From: Candidatus Bathyarchaeota archaeon
Lineage (GTDB): Archaea > Thermoproteota > Bathyarchaeia > Bathyarchaeales > Bathycorpusculaceae
Assembly: GCA_026014685.1 (NCBI GenBank)
Contig: JAOZHW010000005.1
Coordinates: 186,001 to 250,000, forward strand
DNA: 64,000 nucleotides
Direction: 5' to 3'
In this document: piece after piece, positions 32,724-41,152 of the stretch
Layout of the letters: every line of letters starts with the position of its first letter
Numbering within the stretch: position 1 is the first letter of the stretch
Program-made: the position numbers and the translations under genes
The notes under the pieces: generated by a model
The model's input: the letters and a program-made list of their open reading frames with translations, nothing else
Told to the model about the DNA's origin: nothing
Databases searched by the model: none

Positions 32724-33386
32724 ATGTTGCCAAAAGTGGTCGTGTATAATTCAGTTAGCGTTGATGGCGCAATTAAGGATTTCGACGTGGACATAGCGCT
32801 GCATTACAAAGTTGCAAGCAGAATAGACGCGCAGGCTATGCTTGCGGGTTCAGATACCGCAAAATCGGGCATAGAACTGTTTATGAAAACGGTTCCAGAG
32901 GAGCAGCCCAGTGACTGCGTGAAGCCAACAATAAAAGAAGACGATTATCGACCATACTGGGTTATTGCCGATAGCCGAGCTAAACTCATGGGGTTGCTGC
33001 ATGTTTATAGACAATCAGAATACTGCAAAGACGTTATAATACTGGTTTCGAGCACCACCCCAAAAGCTTATTTAACGTATCTAAAGGAACGCAACTACGA
33101 CTACATCCTTGCAGGAAACGACCACGTAGATTACAGATCAGCGCTGGAAGAACTCAACAGGCGCTACGGATTTGAGACGATAACGACGGATACAGGCGGA
33201 GTTTTAGCAAGTGTACTCTTAGAACAAGGCTTAGTGAGGGAGGTACACCTGCTTGTTGCCCCTCAAATTGTGGGCAAAAAAGCAGTAGGTCTCTTTCGAA
33301 GCTTAAACCAGCCTGTAAAACTACGGCTTATACAAACTAAAAAAGTGAAAGGGCATGCCTTGCTGATCTACGAAGTCCAACATTAG
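32724..33386 (+). CDS. RibD C-terminal domain / dihydrofolate-reductase-like reductase
   Basis: The 220-residue protein starts VVVYNSVSVDGAIKDF and includes WVIADSRAKLMG, TDTGGVLASVLLEQGLVREVHLLVAPQIVGKKAVGLF and a late VKGHALLIYEV. This is the RibD-C fold, where NAD(P)H reduces a pterin- or pyrimidine-like substrate. The archaeal 2,5-diamino-6-ribosylaminopyrimidinone phosphate reductase of riboflavin synthesis belongs here, but this sequence is not typical enough to assign it. The gene for an ECF S component that may be for riboflavin lies 1.5 kb away. Confidence 0.78.
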   Translation: MLPKVVVYNSVSVDGAIKDFDVDIALHYKVASRIDAQAMLAGSDTAKSGIELFMKTVPEEQPSDCVKPTIKEDDYRPYWVIADSRAKLMGLLHVYRQSEYCKDVIILVSSTTPKAYLTYLKERNYDYILAGNDHVDYRSALEELNRRYGFETITTDTGGVLASVLLEQGLVREVHLLVAPQIVGKKAVGLFRSLNQPVKLRLIQTKKVKGHALLIYEVQH

Positions 33387-34639
33387 GTAATTTGAATTTT
33401 TTTACCCGTAGCCGCATAAACGTCCCGCTCGATGGAACGTTTAAGGTTGCTTATTTTATCCACCGTTTCCTGATACGTGTTGGTTTTGACTGTTTCATGG
33501 GTTTCTACGCTGGTTTTCCGCGCTTTAAGCAAGTTAAGCTGATCCTGATACTGGGCTATATTCCGATTTATTTCATCCATCTTCGATGACAGCACCAACT
33601 GGTCGCGGTTCGTTGCCATCTCAACACAGCGGATTTGTAGGCTGTCTAAGATGTTTTTGTGCAGTATTTCATCAATTGTTTGTTCGGCTTTTCGGGCTTT
33701 GTCGGTTTTAAGCTTAAGCGTGTCCTTGGCAAGCATGCCTTCAAGTTTTTCCAGTATCTCCCTTAATTCGGGGTAACCTGACTTTTCAGTAACAAGCGCA
33801 TCAAAAGGGTTGTCTAAATACTGGTTGATTTTTTTGAGTTCATCGGGTGTTATGCCGCCTCCGCCTCCAGAAGTGGCAAGCGCCTGCATCTTTATAAAGG
33901 GTTTTTGAAGATGGCGGAGCGTGTTTTTTAGTTCGTTGTTGAGGTTTTCGATTTCGGCGTTGACGAGGTTGAGTTTGTCGATGGGTCCTTTGCTTTTGAG
34001 TTCCTCGATTTGTTTTTCCAATTCAGCAATTTCCTGCTCAAGTGGAACTCGCTCGTTTTTTATGCTGTCCTTGTCCTGTTTTAATGTGGCTAATTGTTTT
34101 TCTAAATCTTGAAGTGTGTTTAATTCATGCATTGCTTCTTCGAGGGTTTTGCTTTTTACGTATTCTTTTGTTACAAAGTCGTTTAGAGCGGTGTATGCTT
34201 GCTTGGTTTTTTCGTAGACTGCTAAGAATTTTCGACGATCCATGATAAAGTAGGGGGAGATTCTTGGAAACCAGTTTTTTAAGTCAATTTCTGTGACAAA
34301 AAGAACCTTCTGAGCTTCCTGTGCATACTTGTTTAGGGCTTCATAAGCGACTTGTTCAGGGGCAGGAATTTTTTTAAAACGATCCACAAACACACGCGCA
34401 AGCTTGTTTAATGCTCGAGCGCGGTTGTAGACTTTCATGTTTCGCCGCTCAATTTCTTTAGTGCTGACGTCGAAGAGGAGTTTGCTTACGTCAGTTAAGG
34501 CTTGGATCTGGAGGTTGAGGTTGTCGCGGAGTTCTTTGGCTTTAGCGTGTACGGGAGATAGAAGTGTGGTTGTTTGGTTTTCCAGCCAACTTTTAGCTTG
34601 GTCAGATGATGAAAATTGGATGGTTGCTTCCGTCAACAC
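33383..34639 (-). CDS. Long coiled-coil protein, 418 aa
   Basis: No enzyme motif is visible. The centre (residues about 160-270) is strongly heptad-like and charged (ELEKQIEELKSKGPIDKL, ENLNNELKNTLRHLQKP), with a glycine-rich break (SGGGGGITPDELK) before a second helical part. No membrane segments or signal peptide. The start is GTG at 34639; TTG two codons in is an alternative. A scaffold or cytoskeletal role is possible but not shown. The 3' end overlaps the convergent reductase gene by four bases. Confidence 0.7.
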   Translation of the reverse strand: MLTEATIQFSSSDQAKSWLENQTTTLLSPVHAKAKELRDNLNLQIQALTDVSKLLFDVSTKEIERRNMKVYNRARALNKLARVFVDRFKKIPAPEQVAYEALNKYAQEAQKVLFVTEIDLKNWFPRISPYFIMDRRKFLAVYEKTKQAYTALNDFVTKEYVKSKTLEEAMHELNTLQDLEKQLATLKQDKDSIKNERVPLEQEIAELEKQIEELKSKGPIDKLNLVNAEIENLNNELKNTLRHLQKPFIKMQALATSGGGGGITPDELKKINQYLDNPFDALVTEKSGYPELREILEKLEGMLAKDTLKLKTDKARKAEQTIDEILHKNILDSLQIRCVEMATNRDQLVLSSKMDEINRNIAQYQDQLNLLKARKTSVETHETVKTNTYQETVDKISNLKRSIERDVYAATGKKIQIT

Positions 34640-34674
34640 GCTTCACTTGACGTAAATGTGTGAGTGGAGCTTTA

Positions 34675-34711
34675 TGTATTTAATCCCAAATTTCTGGGAC
34701 GTAATCCCAAA
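34675..34711 (-). promoter_or_regulatory. TATA box and direct repeats before the coiled-coil gene
   Basis: TAATCCCAAA occurs at 34681-34690 and 34702-34711, 21 bases apart (two helical turns). The minus-strand TATA-like TTAAATAC (34675-34682) overlaps the first copy, so the element sits at the promoter of the coiled-coil gene. Confidence 0.4.
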
Positions 34712-34754
34712 CTGTGGCTGACTGCTACACCGCTTCGGTTTACGGAAACAATGC

Positions 34755-34777
34755 ATCTCAGTAGAGCAAACTGAGAT
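34755..34777. repeat. Inverted repeat in the 34.64-34.93 kb intergenic region
   Basis: ATCTCAGT and ACTGAGAT form a perfect 8-bp inverted repeat around a 7-base spacer. It lies midway between the two divergent promoters. I see no coding potential in this region of about 290 bases. Confidence 0.4.
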
Positions 34778-34861
34778 TACAAAAAAGAGGAAGTTGAGAG
34801 AGGTTTTCGGGCGACGATTTCAGGTAAAGGTGAATAGGTATTTTAGCCCAAATCCCCACTC

Positions 34862-34890
34862 ACTCAGTTTTGAGTAGCTACTCTTAAATA
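34862..34890 (+). promoter_or_regulatory. Operator-like palindrome joined to the TATA box of the ECF gene
   Basis: GAGTAGCTACTC (34872-34883) is a perfect 12-base palindrome ending at the TATA box CTCTTAAATA (34881-34890). ACTCA/TGAGT (34862-34875) forms a second, overlapping inverted pair. The position fits repressor or activator binding at the promoter. Confidence 0.5.
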
Positions 34891-34928
34891 GGTATCATAG
34901 CATGAAAACGTACCAGAAGCGAACAAGC

Positions 34929-35525
34929 ATGAACACAAAAACAACCACAAAATCACTCGCCCTAATCACAATATTTGTAGCCCTCGCAATAGCACTAAAC
35001 GTTTATGGACCAAAAATCCCCTACCCCTTCGCACCATACCTGTTTTTCCAACTCTGGGAAATCCCAATAATAGTTGCATTCTTGCTCATTGGACCAAAAA
35101 CAGGCATAACCGTAAGCGCACTCAACACACTCGTGTTGTTCGCAGTCTTCCCCGGAGAACTCCCCTCAGGACCACTCTACAACTTTGCTGCAGTACTGTC
35201 GATGATGCTTGGCATCTACTTACCCTACCGCCTAGCAACACGCAACTGCAAATCAGAAAACCTAAGCACATATCTAAGAAAACACGTTGCACTGTTAACC
35301 TTCTCTGTCACCGCCCTAGGAGTAATAATGCGCGTAGTAATCATGAGCGTTGTCAACTATTTTGCCTTGCAGCAGCCCTTCCCAATAGGATTTGAATTAA
35401 ACCAAGCCGCAGTCTTAGCTTTTCTACCTCTTGGCGCGCTCTTCAACGGCATAATCGCAGCTTACACTATACCAATTTCGATCGCGATAACCATAGCCAT
35501 AGCTTCAAGGATAAAAATGCAATAA
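34929..35525 (+). CDS. ECF transporter S component, possibly for riboflavin
   Basis: The product has about six membrane helices. The N-terminal pattern SLALITIFVALAIALNVYGPKIPYPFAPYLFFQLWEIP and the later GPLYNFAAVLSMMLG are typical of archaeal ECF S components, which bind a vitamin and dock on an energy-coupling module. The resemblance is nearest to those predicted for riboflavin, but substrate is an inference. The TATA box at 34881 places transcription near 34910, so ATG 34929 is preferred over ATG 34902. ATPase and T components are not nearby. Confidence 0.8.
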   Translation: MNTKTTTKSLALITIFVALAIALNVYGPKIPYPFAPYLFFQLWEIPIIVAFLLIGPKTGITVSALNTLVLFAVFPGELPSGPLYNFAAVLSMMLGIYLPYRLATRNCKSENLSTYLRKHVALLTFSVTALGVIMRVVIMSVVNYFALQQPFPIGFELNQAAVLAFLPLGALFNGIIAAYTIPISIAITIAIASRIKMQ

Positions 35526-35536
35526 AAAATAGAAAA

Positions 35537-36511
35537 TTAGAAGCCCAAGGCTTGGGCTAAAACTTTCGGGTTTATTTGTCCCGCCTTAAATGTCCTGCCC
35601 GTCTTAGCGTTGTTAATCATTAAAACGGCGGGGGCAAATAAGCCGGGGTCAATCTTGTAGAAGTCCTTACCTGCATTGAGGAAGATGTCTAGGAAGGGGT
35701 TGCCGTAGTCTTTTGAGTTAATCGAAGGCGCATCCTTAACCAATTGTTGCAGTTTGGCTTCGTCGTCGTAGTCGACTGTTAAGTAGACTGTTCCACCGTA
35801 GAGGATAACGTCGTTGGTTCTTGCCATAGCCACTTCGAAGTCAGGGCCAACAGGTGGAATCGGCGCATACCCCATTGCATAGCGGATAACTTTGGGGTCT
35901 AATCCCAACGTGTGGAGTTTGTGAATGCCTACCTCGACAACGCGCCCTGTGACCTGCGTGAGACCTGCAACGCTTGCCGTTGGGGCAACGACGACTATTA
36001 GGTTTTGCGCGGGCACATTGGGGCAGTTTTTGAGAACTTTCTCGATTAATGCGTCAGATGGAAGCACGTTGCTTTCCAAGGTGATGACGGCTTTGTCGCT
36101 TTGGTCAGTGTAGTGGATTTCTTCATAGATTTCTTTTGGTTTAAGTGCGATTGCGCGGGCGGGTCCAGAACCGATGGCGATGTTGTCGCCGTCTTTGATT
36201 CGCCAACCAGCAAACTGACTGCCCAACATGGCAACTGCGGGGTAATCTGAGGTTATGGTAACTGAGGGAAAATCTAGGTCGCCGTAGGTTTTGTAGCCTA
36301 ACTCGACTGTGCCTGCACCGCCTAAACAGAGTTCAGTGAAAAGTTTCCCCGCTGCAAAACCACCAGTGGCTTTGACGCCTGCGTCAATTATGGTGGCGCC
36401 TGCGGTTGATTTTGAAATCTCCACTCCGTAATATTCGGGGTTATTGAGGAATTGTTGGGCTTTTTGCCATGCTGTTTGGTTTACGCTTAATGCTTTAACC
36501 ATGACTTTCAC
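35537..36511 (-). CDS. mch: Methenyltetrahydromethanopterin cyclohydrolase
   Basis: The 324-residue protein is the archaeal Mch: TGGFAAGKLFTELCLGGAGTVELG, IGSGPARAI, YTDQSDKAVITLES and the late KDYGNPFLDIFLNAGKDFYKIDPGLFAPA are all family landmarks. It interconverts methenyl- and formyl-H4MPT (hydrolysis of the methenyl bridge), a step of the methyl branch of the archaeal Wood-Ljungdahl pathway and of methanogenesis. Length is normal. It is cytoplasmic and monocistronic; other C1 genes are not in the window. Its minus-strand promoter is AT-rich near 36540. Confidence 0.97.
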   Translation of the reverse strand: MKVMVKALSVNQTAWQKAQQFLNNPEYYGVEISKSTAGATIIDAGVKATGGFAAGKLFTELCLGGAGTVELGYKTYGDLDFPSVTITSDYPAVAMLGSQFAGWRIKDGDNIAIGSGPARAIALKPKEIYEEIHYTDQSDKAVITLESNVLPSDALIEKVLKNCPNVPAQNLIVVVAPTASVAGLTQVTGRVVEVGIHKLHTLGLDPKVIRYAMGYAPIPPVGPDFEVAMARTNDVILYGGTVYLTVDYDDEAKLQQLVKDAPSINSKDYGNPFLDIFLNAGKDFYKIDPGLFAPAVLMINNAKTGRTFKAGQINPKVLAQALGF

Positions 36512-36615
36512 CTTTGAGGCAACCCTAACTGGATATGTTTTGAAATATTAAGGTTAACATGACACTGGAGGGTTTTCTGCATCATAAAAGTCAAAAGCCC
36601 AAGCAGCTATGCGGA

Positions 36616-36830
36616 GGTGTGTTGCTGTAGCCTTACAGTCACACCAACTTAAATCCTAAAACAGCCAATAGCTGTCTTGTAGGAATGCATGGAGAACCTA
36701 TAAAGATTGGATGCAAACCAACCCCTTTGAGCAAGTCAGGCGACCACAAGTGCAAGGCATAACCTGCCGTTTTTGTGCCTTGTGTTTGGCGGTGCAGGGC
36801 TTGGCTTGCTCAACTCCACTTTTAAAATAA
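36616..36830 (+). ncRNA. Unassigned structured region, candidate non-coding RNA
   Basis: No gene fits this stretch, but it folds repeatedly. GGTGTG/CACACC (36616-36645) encloses CTGTA/TACAG. TCCTA/TAGGA (36654-36684) encloses ACAGC/GCTGT. TGCAT/ATGCA spans 36686-36715. TTGAGCAAG (36727-36735) pairs perfectly with CTTGCTCAA (36805-36813). Inside the last, CAAGGCA/TGCCTTG and CCTGC/GCAGG compete, so alternative folds exist. A T/A-rich run follows. The plus strand is guessed from the TATA-like TGAAATATTAAGG near 36541. I could not match it to a known archaeal RNA or riboswitch. Confidence 0.4.
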
Positions 36831-36840
36831 ACGTTTTTTG

Positions 36841-36984
36841 TTAAGGTCGTGGTGTGTGGTGTTTTCTTCTATTTTTAAAATAACGCAGTTGATTGTCTAG
36901 CCAGATTAAGATCCAGCCTGAAAGCCAAATTACGGGTACAAATAAAAGGAATACTGCTTTTAATTTGCCGTCTATTTTTTGCAT
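36841..36984 (-). CDS. Small single-span membrane protein, 47 aa
   Basis: ATG 36984 (behind GGGGGTT) to TAA 36841. The short basic N-terminus is followed by one Trp-rich helix (AVFLLFVPVIWLSGWILIWL) and a basic tail (RYFKNRRKHH). No family recognised. It lies beside the structured region. Confidence 0.5.
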   Translation of the reverse strand: MQKIDGKLKAVFLLFVPVIWLSGWILIWLDNQLRYFKNRRKHHTPRP

Positions 36985-37122
36985 GGAACCCCCATGCTTT
37001 ATTGCAGTGTTGAGAAGATAAAACTTTTGGTTCCTACACAGAGCTTTTCTTGCAAATAAATGGCTTTAATTCAAATTTAATTAGTTTTAGGTCAAGTATT
37101 TCTGAGCAAAAATTGCATCACT

Positions 37123-37138
37123 CAACAATTTATTGTTG
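37123..37138. repeat. Inverted repeat in the intergenic region before map
   Basis: CAACAA, TTTA, TTGTTG is a perfect 6-bp hairpin in the 250-base AT-rich gap between 36985 and 37237. Otherwise the gap holds only a TATA-like CATTTAAAGG at about 37199-37208, which would start the map transcript near its start codon. No coding potential seen. Confidence 0.35.
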
Positions 37139-37237
37139 TAACTCACCTATGCATGATACCTGAAAGAAGACCAAATGACAACACTGCCAAGTGGGTATGC
37201 ATTTAAAGGTGCAACGCGTTTAACCAAATAATCGTCA

Positions 37238-38149
37238 GTGATTTCGATGCCCTACGACAAAGAAGAACTCGAAAAGTTTCATCTATCAGGCAAGATTCTA
37301 AGAGAAACCCGCGAAGAAATGCGCAGCTACATAAAAGAGAACATGCCCATAATCGAAGTATGTGAAAAAGCAGAAGGCCTCATCCGCAGCAAAGGCGGTA
37401 AACCCGCGTTTCCAGTAAACGTAAGCATAAACGAAGTCGCCGCACACTACACAGCAACGCCAAACGACAAATCTACAATTCCTGTCGGGTCAACGGTTAA
37501 AGTGGATATAGGTGTACATGTAGACGGCTACGTCACCGACACCGCGTTTACCGCTGCGTTTAGCTCTGAAGGCCGCGCAATGACCACCACCGCTGAACTT
37601 GCCCTCAAGGCGGTCATAAAAAACATCCGCGGCAACATGCAGTTGGGCGACATCGGCGCATTGGTGGAAAAAACCATAAAGAACCGCGGGTTTAAACCGA
37701 TAAGCAACCTCACTGGGCACAGCGTCGGCAGATACCTCATCCATGCAGGCACCTCGATTCCAAGCATCTCAGGCTTTAACCCCCACAGGGTAGAAACTGG
37801 CGGAGTCTACGCAGTTGAACCCTTCGTCACCTACCCCGATGCCATAGCCCGCGTAGATGATACCGCGGAAAAAACGATTTATCGGTTCCTGAAAACAAAG
37901 TCGCTTAAAACTGACTCTGCAAAAAAGTTAGCTAAATACATAGAAACCAACTTTCGCACGTTGCCCTTCGCGGAACGCTGGCTCATCGACGTATTACCCG
38001 CCGAAAAACATTCGGCTGCATTCAAAGAGCTTTTGACGTCAAAAACAATCATGGCGTACCCAGTTTTTGTTGAAGCAAGCAGAAAACCGGTAGCTCAAGC
38101 CGAGCATACGTTGTTAATAAAAGAAGATGGATGTGAAGTTTTAACCTAG
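37238..38149 (+). CDS. map: Methionine aminopeptidase, type II
   Basis: The 303-residue protein has the metal ligands of the pita-bread fold: VDIGVHVDGYVTDTAFT (two Asp), NLTGHSVGRYLIHAG (His), VYAVEPFVT (Glu) and the late AQAEHTLLI (Glu). The insertion typical of type II enzymes is present near residues 185-245. It removes the initiator Met from new proteins. GTG 37238 or ATG 37247 is the start; the TATA box position suits a leaderless transcript. Confidence 0.95.
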   Translation: MISMPYDKEELEKFHLSGKILRETREEMRSYIKENMPIIEVCEKAEGLIRSKGGKPAFPVNVSINEVAAHYTATPNDKSTIPVGSTVKVDIGVHVDGYVTDTAFTAAFSSEGRAMTTTAELALKAVIKNIRGNMQLGDIGALVEKTIKNRGFKPISNLTGHSVGRYLIHAGTSIPSISGFNPHRVETGGVYAVEPFVTYPDAIARVDDTAEKTIYRFLKTKSLKTDSAKKLAKYIETNFRTLPFAERWLIDVLPAEKHSAAFKELLTSKTIMAYPVFVEASRKPVAQAEHTLLIKEDGCEVLT

Positions 38150-38153
38150 CCGC

Positions 38154-38594
38154 CTATACGGCGTAGGTTTTTTCTTTAACTTTAACTTCTTTGTAGATGG
38201 CAGTTATCATTTGTTTGCCGCCGCATTTGGGGCAGGCAACGTCGAGGTCTTTGAAGACGTAGTCGCCGCGTTGGAATTCTCGGACAGTTTTATTGGCGCA
38301 TCCTTTGTTTTGGCATTCGATGGTAGTCATGACTTTGGGGATGTCGATTTTTACTTCTGCTGCTTGGCGTCTGGATTGGTATAACAAGAACAGGCACATA
38401 GCCATCGCGATTGCGCCGATGCCTGCGAATATGCTGGCTGATAAGGCGTCGCCGAGGAAGTAGGTTTCTACCGCGACAAACATCGCTACGACTGAGAGCG
38501 CCAAGACGACGAGCACGATTAGCATTAGGTAGTTGGTGATTTTGTTGTTCTGGTTTGTCTGCTGTGTTTGTTGTGACATGCTACTTAGCCTCAT
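38154..38594 (-). CDS. Two-span membrane protein with C-terminal zinc ribbon, 146 aa
   Basis: Helices at about residues 20-45 and 48-70 are followed by a soluble region with CQNKGC and CPKCGG, a Cys4 zinc ribbon. The stop-start region overlaps the upstream DUF1512 gene by one base, so the two are cotranscribed and may act together at the membrane. No function is known to me. Confidence 0.7.
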   Translation of the reverse strand: MRLSSMSQQTQQTNQNNKITNYLMLIVLVVLALSVVAMFVAVETYFLGDALSASIFAGIGAIAMAMCLFLLYQSRRQAAEVKIDIPKVMTTIECQNKGCANKTVREFQRGDYVFKDLDVACPKCGGKQMITAIYKEVKVKEKTYAV

Positions 38595-39706
38595 TATTGA
38601 CCTACTCCGATGCTGTTGCCGACACCGACAATCAGGACAGTGTCGCCTTCTTTGGTGCGTTCCTTAACTACGTCTCGGACGCGTTCGATAACTTTGTCTA
38701 CGGCGTCGTTGATTTCTTTGCGCATGGGTGAAACTGCGTCGCCCACGTCTTCTTTGATTATGACGGCGTAGTTGCGTATTTTGTATTTGGTAAGTTTCTC
38801 TTCGATCTTGAATTGGTCTACACCGGGTCCGCCGATGGCTGCGCCGATGCCTTCTGAGACTTCGCCGACTGTTTCGCCTTCCAGCTTTAAGCCTGCGTCA
38901 ATCATGATTAAGCAGGCAATTTTGCCTTGCTGCTCTTCGATGACGTGCTCGATTGCGTCGCCTGGTTTACCGACGTTTCCGCCTGGACCTTCAGCTTTTA
39001 AGACTAATGCGTTGCGTCCTTCGAATGGAACTGAAGCTACGACGCAGTCTTTGGGGACTTTGCGGACTTCGTAGCCATGCATCAACTTGGAGGCAATCAA
39101 TGGACCGACACTGTCGCCGATGGGTTGACCCCATGCGAACGCTTTGAGTGCTGAGGCGTATGCTTCGGCTTCCTTCATAACCAGTGGCAAGATCATCTGG
39201 AGTTGCATGATTACGTATAGGCTGAGTGTTTTTTTGCCTTGGATGTAATAGTGGCGTACTACTTTGTAGATGTAGTTGAGCGCCATGGCTGCTTCTAAGG
39301 TGTTTTCTAAGTTGTTGATTTGGACGTCGTTGTTTGCTGCTTCGGGCGCCATGATTCTGACGTCTTCTTTTAATCGCTCGTCTCGCGTGTCTAAGATGTG
39401 GTCTAGCTTGTACACTATACCTGCGGGATCCATGCTCTGGGGCCCGATAGTGAAGTATTCTAGGTAGCGGTCAACGCGTGGGGAGGGGTCAGTGGTTGGT
39501 TTGCCTATTTCTTTAATGGCTTCGATGGTGATTTTTCTACCTTCATCTTTTATGACCCTAAGTTTATGAAGGCTGTTTTCAACTTCGCGCACCATCACAT
39601 ACATCTGGATGCGTTGACCGTAGAATATGAAGATTATAAAGAACACATACATGCCTAAGCTGAGTAATTGTAAGATTGGGGAATCGTTGCCGGGGATAAA
39701 GCTCAC
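38594..39706 (-). CDS. DUF1512 family membrane protein
   Basis: The 370-residue protein has one N-terminal membrane helix (LSLGMYVFFIIFIFYG) and a large cytoplasmic part. Landmarks are DPAGIVYKLDHILDTRDERLK, GDSVGPLIASKLM, VPFEGRNALVLKAEGPGGNVGKPG and GPGVDQFKIEE, which I recognise from the archaeal DUF1512 family. The C-terminal half resembles a nucleotide-type alpha/beta fold, but no activity is established. A TATA-like CTTATAAATGA (minus strand, near 39750) fits its promoter. Confidence 0.85.
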   Translation of the reverse strand: MSFIPGNDSPILQLLSLGMYVFFIIFIFYGQRIQMYVMVREVENSLHKLRVIKDEGRKITIEAIKEIGKPTTDPSPRVDRYLEYFTIGPQSMDPAGIVYKLDHILDTRDERLKEDVRIMAPEAANNDVQINNLENTLEAAMALNYIYKVVRHYYIQGKKTLSLYVIMQLQMILPLVMKEAEAYASALKAFAWGQPIGDSVGPLIASKLMHGYEVRKVPKDCVVASVPFEGRNALVLKAEGPGGNVGKPGDAIEHVIEEQQGKIACLIMIDAGLKLEGETVGEVSEGIGAAIGGPGVDQFKIEEKLTKYKIRNYAVIIKEDVGDAVSPMRKEINDAVDKVIERVRDVVKERTKEGDTVLIVGVGNSIGVGQ

Positions 39707-39811
39707 TTTTTACACCACTTCTTTCAAAAACTACTGTTGCTCATTTATAAGGGTATGCCAATTCAAAGCTAAATATGCTCTGAAAAAATTAGAAAAGGTT
39801 GCAAGAAGAGG

Positions 39812-39928
39812 TTGCCAGCTTTCCCAGGTTCACGTGGCCTAAGACCACACTACAGCTGGGAACGGAACACGGTTTAACTTCTGAGTTCGGAATGGGATCA
39901 GGTGGAACCCGTGCCCTATGACCGGCAA
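39812..39928 (-). rRNA. rrf: 5S ribosomal RNA
   Basis: The minus strand contains the universal 5S core CCCATTCCGAACTCAGAAG, followed by TTAAACC, and ends that pair to form helix 1 (TTGCCGGT with GCTGGCAA). Length is about 117 bases. No 16S or 23S gene is adjacent, so it is an unlinked 5S gene as in many archaea. Confidence 0.95.
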
Positions 39929-39948
39929 ACCCAACCTAACTGTTCAAC

Positions 39949-39958
39949 ATTCCCTTAT
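39949..39958 (-). promoter_or_regulatory. TATA box of the 5S rRNA gene
   Basis: The minus strand reads GGTATATAAGGG about 26 bases before the predicted 5S start, the standard archaeal TATA-to-start distance. Confidence 0.7.
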
Positions 39959-39971
39959 ATACCTTTAGCTT

Positions 39972-40790
39972 TTATGACGCGTTTTTGTTGGAAAAGCATA
40001 GTTTTAGAGGGAGTTCGTTTTGGTTTTTTGGTGGAAAGAGTTTTTGTTGATTAAGGTTTTTTGGTGCATCTGCGGCGGGCGAATAATCATGCGCAATAGT
40101 TTCTGACTGATCACCAATTGGTGCTTTGCCATTTTTGTTTCCAAACCATTTACGATACAAGAAAACTAACGTCTTTAAGACTGCTATGCTGAAGAGCACA
40201 AGGTAAAACAGGTGCGCCATTGCCAAGAGAGGAGCGGTTATAATGAGTGATTGACTGAAGGGGTAACCGATTGTGCTCGGCAACAAAACCGTAGTTATTG
40301 GAACTATAAGTACCAAATGTGTAGTTTTCGGTTTGAAGAAGACTTTCCAGTCACCGCTTTTGTAAAGAACTATCGTGGCAACGATAAACAGCGATAATTC
40401 AAGAGCTATATTGATTGGGCTAAAGATGTCGATGTAGTAATACCCTAACTCGTGAAGCCCAAACCTTGCGCGGGTCAGCGGCCAAAAGAGCTGCAGTTGG
40501 CCGGCAACTAAAAAGTCGCCGATTGCGGCGTGTGAAATTAGCGCAAGGAAATATGGGATTGCTTTCTTACGGTAGTGAATAAAGACGGGGATAAACACCA
40601 ATACAGCCACGATGAGAGAGTGACTTGGGCCTCTGTGTATGTTGATGCCGAATAAATAATCAAAGACAATATCGACGTCGGGCAGTATGGAGAGGACAAG
40701 TATTATGGGTATGTTGATTTTGGTGTGCAGCGCTTTCGATGAGCCTTTAGCTAGCAGGTAAGCTATTGCCATATGTCCGACTGCAAACAA
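39972..40790 (-). CDS. YdjM-like membrane metal-dependent hydrolase (DUF457)
   Basis: From TTG 40790 the protein has 272 residues. Family residues appear early: AVGHMAIAYLLAKGSSKAL, ILPDVDIVFDYLFGINIHRGPSHSLI and ALISHAAIGDFLV, giving the conserved His/Asp set next to about six membrane helices. TTG 40790 is chosen because GGAGG lies seven bases upstream; a longer open frame to 40907 has no family match. The polar C-terminal 50 residues are extra. Its substrate is unknown. Confidence 0.78.
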   Translation of the reverse strand: MFAVGHMAIAYLLAKGSSKALHTKINIPIILVLSILPDVDIVFDYLFGINIHRGPSHSLIVAVLVFIPVFIHYRKKAIPYFLALISHAAIGDFLVAGQLQLFWPLTRARFGLHELGYYYIDIFSPINIALELSLFIVATIVLYKSGDWKVFFKPKTTHLVLIVPITTVLLPSTIGYPFSQSLIITAPLLAMAHLFYLVLFSIAVLKTLVFLYRKWFGNKNGKAPIGDQSETIAHDYSPAADAPKNLNQQKLFPPKNQNELPLKLCFSNKNAS

Positions 40791-40945
40791 GCGGCGTCCT
40801 CCATGAACCCCAAAACACAAGTTTACTTCGCTATTAAGGGTTAGGGTCAAGTTTAGGTGAACGCCAGCCGCAACCCGCATAGTTGACCGAAAAACCAACG
40901 TGCACAAAAAAATTAATCGCTATGTAGCAGAAAAATTGAGAACTA

Positions 40946-41152
40946 TTAACCCATCCCTGCCACCCGCATCAAAACGGTAAACAAGAAACCAAAACCACAC
41001 CCAATTGCTATAAGGCGTAGCAACCGTTTATCGAGTACGATTCTTGATGCATAATTCGGAGAAGAATACAACAACTCAGACGTCACTAAAAGGACGATAG
41101 CGGCTACTGCAAGCCAAAGCCCAACATCCGAAATTGTGAGAGGAAAAATCAT
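40946..41152 (-). CDS. Small two-span membrane protein, 68 aa
   Basis: Two helices (GLWLAVAAIVLLVTSELLY and LIAIGCGFGFLFTVLMRV) with a short basic loop between them. Its start overlaps the stop of the preceding gene by four bases, so it is translated with the 266-aa protein. No family recognised. Confidence 0.65.
   Translation of the reverse strand: MIFPLTISDVGLWLAVAAIVLLVTSELLYSSPNYASRIVLDKRLLRLIAIGCGFGFLFTVLMRVAGMG

Noticed and set aside
36580-36840. Known riboswitch, RNase P RNA or SRP RNA
   Set aside because: No match to conserved cores of TPP, cobalamin, fluoride, SRP or P RNA; kept only as an unassigned structured region.
39627-39842. Plus-strand open frame of 71 codons
   Set aside because: It overlaps the DUF1512 gene start and the 5S rRNA gene on the other strand.
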